IMG/VR virus record: IMGVR_UViG_3300025536_000016
Location: 1 to 63,299 of that record
From: a virus
DNA: 63,299 nt
Strand: one strand, 5' to 3'
Below, piece by piece: positions 59,466 through 63,299 of this stretch; position 1 is the first letter of the stretch; each line of letters begins with the position of its first letter. Position numbers and translations under genes: made by a program. A model generated the notes under the pieces. It searched no databases and was not told the origin of the DNA. It was given only the letters and a program-made list of their open reading frames with translations.

Positions 59466-59975
59466 ATGGAAAACACGAACGAAATCAAATCAACCGAAAC
59501 AACAAAGGAAATCATCTTTTTAATGGGTTTACCCGCAGCAGGAAAATCGACCGAGGGTCAGAAAGCTTTTGGTTCAACACACACCTTCATTGATTGCGAC
59601 GAAATCAAAAAATCTCATCCTGATTATAATCCGGCAGAAGCTTTCAAAGTTCACGAATGGTCGAAAATGGAAGAAGAAAAAGTTTGGCTGAAAGCCTTGA
59701 CGACGGACGGACAATTTGTCCTCGATGGAACGGGAACGAACGCAGAAAAAATGGTGCGAAGAATCAATCAGGCGAAGGCGATGGGATTCGAGACAAAATT
59801 ATTCTACGTGACATGCACTCTGGAAACCTCCATCCGACGGGCTCTCAAACGGGTTCGCCAGGTTCCTCTCGAAATGATTCAGGAAAAAGCCCTGAACATC
59901 GCGACTTCCTTTGAAATCGTTGCAAAATATGTTGACACGATTCAGGTGGTCGACAACAACACCGACACCAAATAA
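59466..59975 (+). CDS. P-loop kinase of the zeta-toxin / polynucleotide-kinase type (AAA_33)
   Basis: 169 residues. Walker A FLMGLPAAGKSTEG (about 19-32), then FIDCDEIKKSHPDYNPA with the D-x-D of zeta toxins and 5'-polynucleotide kinases, then VLDGTGTNAEKMVRRINQAK and the Arg-rich lid RRALKRVRQVP. Members phosphorylate RNA/DNA 5'-OH ends, tRNA or UDP-sugars. Its stop is six bases before hammerhead 3. Since hammerheads leave 5'-OH ends, an RNA 5'-kinase here would make sense, but the substrate is not shown by the sequence. Confidence 0.75.
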   Translation: MENTNEIKSTETTKEIIFLMGLPAAGKSTEGQKAFGSTHTFIDCDEIKKSHPDYNPAEAFKVHEWSKMEEEKVWLKALTTDGQFVLDGTGTNAEKMVRRINQAKAMGFETKLFYVTCTLETSIRRALKRVRQVPLEMIQEKALNIATSFEIVAKYVDTIQVVDNNTDTK

Positions 59976-59981
59976 TCCGGA

Positions 59982-60044
59982 GAACGAAACTCCGGAGGGA
60001 GAACCCCTCCGGAGTCATGGATTAAGAATCCATCTGATGAGTTC
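59982..60044 (+). ncRNA. Type II hammerhead ribozyme 3
   Basis: GAAC, GAAA, an extra-long perfect stem III CUCCGGAGGG/CCCUCCGGAG with loop AGAAC, U-C site (predicted cut between 60016 and 60017), stem I AUGGAUU/AAUCCAU with loop AAG, CUGAUGA, GUUC. Stems I and III differ in length and sequence from the other copies but stay fully paired, which is strong evidence of selection on structure. Confidence 0.95.
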
Positions 60045-60073
60045 AGGAAAATTAAAAATCGAGGATAAAGAAA

Positions 60074-60355
60074 ATGAAATCGGGCGAAGCAATCGGAATG
60101 GTCAAAGTTGGAAGGATGACTTCTGAGGGAAAATTTCAACCAGCAGAAGATACGGATGGCGGATGGATTGGAAGTGGTCAATTCGCAATCGAATTGGGAA
60201 ATAAAAATTATTATCTTGATTATTTTCATGTCGAGGATGTTTTTAGAAGAACGGCTAATGCAGTTGTTCCGAGATTGAAGAAACACGCAGGATTCGTTCT
60301 GACCTCGATTTCCATCGGTCAAACTCGGGGCTGGGTATTTATCATCTGCGATTAG
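60074..60355 (+). CDS. Hypothetical protein, 93 aa, lying between two hammerheads
   Basis: Leader AATCGAGGATAAAGAAA. Beta-rich, soluble (GQFAIELGNKNYYLDYFHVE). It is the only gene between hammerheads 3 and 4, so cutting by both would release a 362-base single-gene mRNA. The G of its TAG stop is the first base of hammerhead 4. No family recognised. Confidence 0.75.
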   Translation: MKSGEAIGMVKVGRMTSEGKFQPAEDTDGGWIGSGQFAIELGNKNYYLDYFHVEDVFRRTANAVVPRLKKHAGFVLTSISIGQTRGWVFIICD

Positions 60356-60406
60356 AACGAAACCCTCTCCGGAGGGTCTTGGAGTGAATCTCCAACTGAT
60401 GAGTTC
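60355..60406 (+). ncRNA. Type II hammerhead ribozyme 4, overlapping a stop codon
   Basis: GAAC, GAAA, stem III CCCUC/GAGGG with loop UCCG, U-C site (predicted cut between 60378 and 60379), stem I UUGGAG/CUCCAA with loop UGAAU, CUGAUGA, GUUC. The outer stem I pair is U-A here and A-U in the other copies, another compensatory change. Base 60355 is shared with the TAG stop of the gene before, so a terminating ribosome would cover the ribozyme. Confidence 0.95.
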
Positions 60407-60442
60407 AGATTGAAAAGATGGAGGAAAATTAAAAAAAATATT

Positions 60443-60886
60443 ATGTCACACGTCGCAACTATAAAAATGGAATTCAAGGATTTAGAATGCCTCAAACGGG
60501 CAGCTAAAAAATTGGGTCTGGAATTCAGGGAGAATCAAAAGAATTATAAATGGTACGGGACTCATGTTGGAGATTATCCGGTGCCGGAAGGATTCACCAA
60601 AGAGGACCTCGGAAAATGTGACCACGCGCTCTCCATTCCTCAAACAGAGGATAATTCCGGACGAGCTTATGAAGTCGGTGTGGTCGAAAATAAAACCGGA
60701 AAAGGTTACACTCTCCTCTGGGATTTCTGGCAGGGAGGATTCGGACTCCGGCAGAAAATCGGAGACAACGGAATTCAGCTCCAAAAGGAATACGCCGCAC
60801 AAGTCGCGGAAAAACACCTGAAAATTCAGGGTTATCAAGTCCGGAGAAAGATTCAGGGAAACAATATTTTAGTGGAGGGATATTAA
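60443..60886 (+). CDS. DUF1257 (Ycf35-like) protein
   Basis: ATG 60443, with GGAGGA about 20 bases upstream. 147 residues. MSHVATIKMEFKDLECLKRA is the DUF1257 start (M-S-H-x2-T-I-K then a helix), and the C-terminal LKIQGYQVRRKIQGN fits too. In cyanobacteria and in phages such genes tend to occur near Ycf46-type ATPases and DUF2997 genes; the function is unsettled. Same arrangement here. Confidence 0.75.
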   Translation: MSHVATIKMEFKDLECLKRAAKKLGLEFRENQKNYKWYGTHVGDYPVPEGFTKEDLGKCDHALSIPQTEDNSGRAYEVGVVENKTGKGYTLLWDFWQGGFGLRQKIGDNGIQLQKEYAAQVAEKHLKIQGYQVRRKIQGNNILVEGY

Positions 60887-60888
60887 TC

Positions 60889-61095
60889 ATGGCGAATCAA
60901 AAAGGAGTTATTACGGTCAATATCTCCGGAGAAAAAGATGTCGAGGTCGAAGTCTCGATTTCCGGAATCTCCGGAGGGAAATGCAAAGATATTACTCGAA
61001 ATATCGAACGGGCTCTGGGAACAACGACGAAGGACACGGAAACGGAAGAAATGAAAGGGAGGAAGATTTCAAATGTTAATCAGAATCGAGCCTAA
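60889..61095 (+). CDS. DUF2997-like small protein, 68 aa
   Basis: Directly behind the DUF1257 gene with GGAGGGATATTAATC as ribosome site. KGVITVNISGEKDVEVEVSI and a Gly/Cys segment (GISGGKCKDITRNIERALG) match the short DUF2997 proteins that accompany DUF1257. Overlaps the next gene by 23 bases. Confidence 0.65.
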   Translation: MANQKGVITVNISGEKDVEVEVSISGISGGKCKDITRNIERALGTTTKDTETEEMKGRKISNVNQNRA

Positions 61096-61330
61096 TCAAG
61101 ATGGCGAAATCGAAATGAAAATGATTTATTCTGATTCAATGCGCGGGATTCTGGAGGAGGGTTCTTCCTCCATCTCTCGGGCATCTCATGTTGAACCGAA
61201 TCCGGATAATTCTTGGTCAGCGGATATGAGCCCAATCGGAGGAGAATCTTTGAATGGCTTCGAGACACGAGAGGATGCGTTGAAAGCTGAAGTAAAATGG
61301 ATTAATGATAACTATCTCACGAGGGCATAA
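61073..61330 (+). CDS. Hypothetical protein, 85 aa
   Basis: ATG 61073 with AAAGGGAGGAAG upstream. Soluble; ends in a helix (EDALKAEVKWINDNYLTRA). Last gene of the operon before the hairpin GAGGGC/GCCCTC (61321-61339), which contains its stop codon. No family recognised. Confidence 0.7.
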   Translation: MLIRIEPNQDGEIEMKMIYSDSMRGILEEGSSSISRASHVEPNPDNSWSADMSPIGGESLNGFETREDALKAEVKWINDNYLTRA

Positions 61331-61360
61331 AAAGCCCTCCTGCTCGATTTATGGAGCCGA
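61321..61360 (+). repeat. Twin stem-loops; second is the GCTC-GATTTATG-GAGC repeat
   Basis: GAGGGC (61321-61326) pairs with GCCCTC (61334-61339) around the TAA stop. GCTC (61342-61345) pairs with GAGC (61354-61357) around GATTTATG; 20 bases from GCTCGATTTATGGAGCCGA onward match 34842-34860. It may be a processing or attenuation site. Confidence 0.65.
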
Positions 61361-61386
61361 GAAATAGAGGAAAAGAGGATAAAAGA

Positions 61387-61632
61387 ATGATAAAGAAAGT
61401 AAAATGGTCGAGAGTCGAGGATAAGGTGTTCAAATGGTTTTTCATGGGAGGAGAAGTCGCAACGATTTTTCGAGGTCAGGAATGGGTTTTGCTTTTCAAA
61501 AACTCGGACGTTCTCCACAAATTCGGAGATGACCTCGAACAGGCAAAGAAATTCGGAGAGGATTTGATAATCAGGGAAATGGCTTTCTTTCTGACGGGAT
61601 TCTTTCAGGAACTTAATAATGTAAAAATTTAA
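61387..61632 (+). CDS. Hypothetical protein, 81 aa
   Basis: ATG 61387 is chosen behind GAGGATAAAAGA. The N-terminal half is basic and beta-rich (KKVKWSRVEDKVFKWFFMGG), the C-terminal half helical. Its last codons form part of the next operator, so gene end and control site overlap. No family recognised. Confidence 0.7.
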   Translation: MIKKVKWSRVEDKVFKWFFMGGEVATIFRGQEWVLLFKNSDVLHKFGDDLEQAKKFGEDLIIREMAFFLTGFFQELNNVKI

Positions 61633-61670
61633 CATTTCTCATTGACTTCTTATGGAGCCTGTGAGATGAT
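61620..61670 (+). promoter_or_regulatory. Promoter with operator, overlapping a gene end
   Basis: TGTAAAAATTTAACA (61620-61634) includes the stop codon of the gene before. -35 TTGACT (61642-61647), 17 bases ending in TGA, -10 GATGAT (61665-61670). It drives the DUF3150-like gene and, across the genome join, the genes at 1-1998. Confidence 0.75.
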
Positions 61671-61719
61671 GCTTTCAGGGAGAAATCCCAGAGACAGAAA
61701 TAAATTTGAGGATAAAAAA

Positions 61720-62913
61720 ATGACGAATATTCAGAATCAAAATAATAAATCGAAATCAGTTCTTTTCGTTTCCTTGACGGGCGATTTGAACGCTGGCGCA
61801 AAAAGAATCGGAAACAATCCGGAACTCCTGAAACAAATCCCTGATGATTTGATTCCGGACTTGAAATCGAAGTTCGAGAAATATAATCCTTTGACGGAAA
61901 AGGGAATCGAACGAAAAGGGTTGTGCATGGAAAATATCAATCTCTATCAAAAATCTTTGGATGAGATTAAATCCGGATTGGTTACGACTCCGGCGAAAGT
62001 TTTCGACGCCGTTTCCGAAGCAGAAAATGTTGTTCAAAACACCGTCGTTCTGGAATTACACCTCGGCAGACCTTCTTTCGGAAAAGTTGTCAAGAATGAT
62101 GAACTCGAACACGCATACGGGATTGGAGAGGCTCTCCCTGAAACCCTCCGGAGTTGGGCGAAAATCATCGACACGAAGCACCTGAAACCTTATGACGCGG
62201 CTCGGAGCGGATTCATCGGCTGGTTGAAAGCGAAATCAATGCCCTCGGGTTTCCTCGCGAACGGGATGTATTTAGTTCCTCTCTCCCTGATTTCCCAGAT
62301 TGACGAGAAGATTGAAAAATTCCGCGAAGAACAGGACGCCTTCCTCAATGAATTTGAAGCGAAATACGAGGACATCAAACTCGAAGCGAAGGAAAAGAAT
62401 GCGAAGATTTATCGAGAATCAAATTATCTTCCTTTCTCGGAAATCCGGAAATTCTACAAGATTCAGGCAAAATATTTGACCTTGAATGTGCCCGCCGCCC
62501 TCGAAAAAGTCAACAAAGATTTGTTCGAGAAAGAAAAAGAAAAATCCAAACAGATGTGGGCAGACGCTGCAACCGATATTCGGGATGGATTGAGAGCGGG
62601 ATTCAAAGGATTAATCGACCACTTCGTTTCCAAACTCGGAAAGGATGATAAAGGAAAGAAACTGGTTTTTCACGGCTCGACGGTCGATAAACTGAAAGAT
62701 TTCGTTACGACCTTTCAGGATAGAAACTTAACGAACGACTCGGAACTGGCGGAACTGGCGAACCAAGCGAAAGCCCTGATTGAAAACGTCGACCCGAACT
62801 CCATCCGGAAAGATGACACCGTCCGGACAAATCTGGAGGAATCATTCAAAAAGATTCAAGAAGTTTCGGAAACCCTAATCGTTGCGAAAACCCGAAAAAT
62901 CCAGATGGATTAA
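61720..62913 (+). CDS. DUF3150-like protein, 397 aa
   Basis: ATG 61720 is chosen behind TTTGAGGATAAAAAA because the longer frame begins inside the -35 box. LFVSLTGDLNAGAKRIGN at the start and a long helical middle (EQDAFLNEFEAKYEDIKLEA) fit DUF3150, a phage family of unknown function often found with Ycf46-like ATPases. It is the longest gene of the 57-63 kb module after the ATPase. Confidence 0.65.
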   Translation: MTNIQNQNNKSKSVLFVSLTGDLNAGAKRIGNNPELLKQIPDDLIPDLKSKFEKYNPLTEKGIERKGLCMENINLYQKSLDEIKSGLVTTPAKVFDAVSEAENVVQNTVVLELHLGRPSFGKVVKNDELEHAYGIGEALPETLRSWAKIIDTKHLKPYDAARSGFIGWLKAKSMPSGFLANGMYLVPLSLISQIDEKIEKFREEQDAFLNEFEAKYEDIKLEAKEKNAKIYRESNYLPFSEIRKFYKIQAKYLTLNVPAALEKVNKDLFEKEKEKSKQMWADAATDIRDGLRAGFKGLIDHFVSKLGKDDKGKKLVFHGSTVDKLKDFVTTFQDRNLTNDSELAELANQAKALIENVDPNSIRKDDTVRTNLEESFKKIQEVSETLIVAKTRKIQMD

Positions 62914-62922
62914 TTATCTTTC

Positions 62923-62946
62923 GAGGAGGGATTAAAACCCCTCCTC
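62923..62946 (+). terminator. Hairpin, possible weak terminator
   Basis: GAGGAGGG (62923-62930) pairs with CCCTCCTC (62939-62946) around ATTAAAAC. The right side is followed by TCCCTTG rather than a T-run, so termination would be weak. It sits between the DUF3150-like gene and a small membrane-protein gene. Confidence 0.5.
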
Positions 62947-62967
62947 TCCCTTGAGGAGACTGAGAAA

Positions 62968-63111
62968 ATGAAAAGTAATTCAAACGCCAACTTCATAATA
63001 ATTTTCATCTTAATCGTTACAACTTTCTTTGTTGGATTTTTTTGGGGTTATAGTGAAGCAAGCGAATCGAATCTTCAGCAGATTAGAAAATTCAACTGTT
63101 ACGAAAAATAA
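62968..63111 (+). CDS. Single-pass small membrane protein, 47 aa
   Basis: ATG 62968 behind TTGAGGAGACTGAGAAA. Polar start (MKSNSNAN), transmembrane segment (FIIIFILIVTTFFVGFFWGY), then a charged end with one Cys. Clear ribosome site and fit to the gap make it likely real. Function unknown. Confidence 0.65.
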   Translation: MKSNSNANFIIIFILIVTTFFVGFFWGYSEASESNLQQIRKFNCYEK

Positions 63112-63130
63112 AATTGAGAGGATAAAGAAT

Positions 63131-63299
63131 ATGCAGAACGAAAAAACACTAGGATTTATTGAACTTCCGATTCCGAAAATGATATTTATCGGAGGCTCGG
63201 ACGAAAAGGCTTCTGAACAATACTGCTGGTATTTTCTGGGAGCCGATTCCCAGATTCAGGGCATCCCGCATTTCGGGCTTCGGGGCACCATCGAGGGAT
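63131..63299 (+). CDS. Hypothetical protein, 5' part (3' part at 1-495)
   Basis: ATG 63131 behind GAGAGGATAAAGAAT. The frame is open to the window end and continues in the copy at base 1, giving a 183-residue product (start ...LGFIELPIPKMIFIGGSDEK). The single repeat mismatch is silent. See the entry at 1-495. Confidence 0.8.
   Translation, partial: MQNEKTLGFIELPIPKMIFIGGSDEKASEQYCWYFLGADSQIQGIPHFGLRGTIEG
63188..63299. repeat. Direct terminal repeat, right copy
   Basis: 112 bases matching 1-112 except 63199 (G; T at base 12). The repeat shows the molecule closes on itself. Confidence 0.95.

Noticed and set aside
61642-61719. Start of the DUF3150-like gene at the TTG at 61642
   Set aside because: That codon is part of the -35 box; ATG 61720 has the GAGGATAAA leader.
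1-63299. Temperate phage or prophage
   Set aside because: No integrase, excisionase or CI-like repressor was recognised, and all genes run in one direction.
1-63299. CRISPR array or insertion sequence
   Set aside because: No regularly spaced direct repeats and no transposase-like protein were seen.

Overview
The window is a nearly complete tailed-phage genome, probably assembled as a circle. The last 112 bases repeat the first 112 with one mismatch, and one gene runs across the join, so the unique length is about 63,187 bp. Every supportable gene is on the + strand, packed tightly, moderately AT-rich and read with the standard code. There is a portal, capsid, large terminase and a tape-measure protein of 1595 residues, and no tail-sheath protein was seen, which points to a siphovirus. 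I see no integrase, excisionase or CI-like repressor, so a virulent life style is likely. The promoters have TTGACA-like -35 boxes and many genes carry a recurring AATCGAGGATAAA leader. The host cannot be named from this window.

Layout. 0-12 kb: nucleotide metabolism and replication (all-alpha NTP pyrophosphatase, ThyA-like enzyme, dNMP kinase, glycosyltransferase, methyltransferase, family A DNA polymerase, dCMP deaminase, sliding clamp, replication-initiator-like protein, primase-helicase). 12-29 kb: many small accessory genes including ThyX, a SLOG-like protein, a UDG-like protein, an AAA+ ATPase, the large terminase, a deoxyribosyltransferase-like protein and a FEN-type nuclease. 30-48 kb: head, connector and tail genes in the usual order. 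48-57 kb: tail tip, receptor-binding candidates and lysis. 57-63 kb: a module with a Ycf46-type AAA+ ATPase, a DUF1257 (Ycf35-like) protein, a DUF2997-like protein and a DUF3150-like protein.

RNA layer. The most striking content is non-coding. Four well-formed type II hammerhead ribozymes (16267-16320, 57660-57711, 59982-60044, 60355-60406) sit directly behind stop codons and ahead of the next gene, with compensatory changes in their stems. Between the terminase and the next gene is a 444-base gene-free stretch holding its own promoter, a long hairpin whose loop is complementary to the phage's conserved ribosome-binding leader, and a tRNA-like element whose 3' half lies before its 5' half (a permuted tRNA). 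Other intergenic stretches hold long hairpins, an H-type pseudoknot and a duplicated block of about 232 bp (11239-11471 and 48102-48333).

Regulation. Nine copies of the palindrome TGTNAANNNTTNACA occur, all in gene-free stretches or at gene ends. Six of them lie just upstream of a recognisable promoter. This suggests one DNA-binding regulator acting on several operons, including those with hammerheads. The early nucleotide genes look able to supply a modified DNA base, and a P-loop kinase directly upstream of one hammerhead could act on the 5'-hydroxyl ends that such ribozymes leave. Both of these are inferences.
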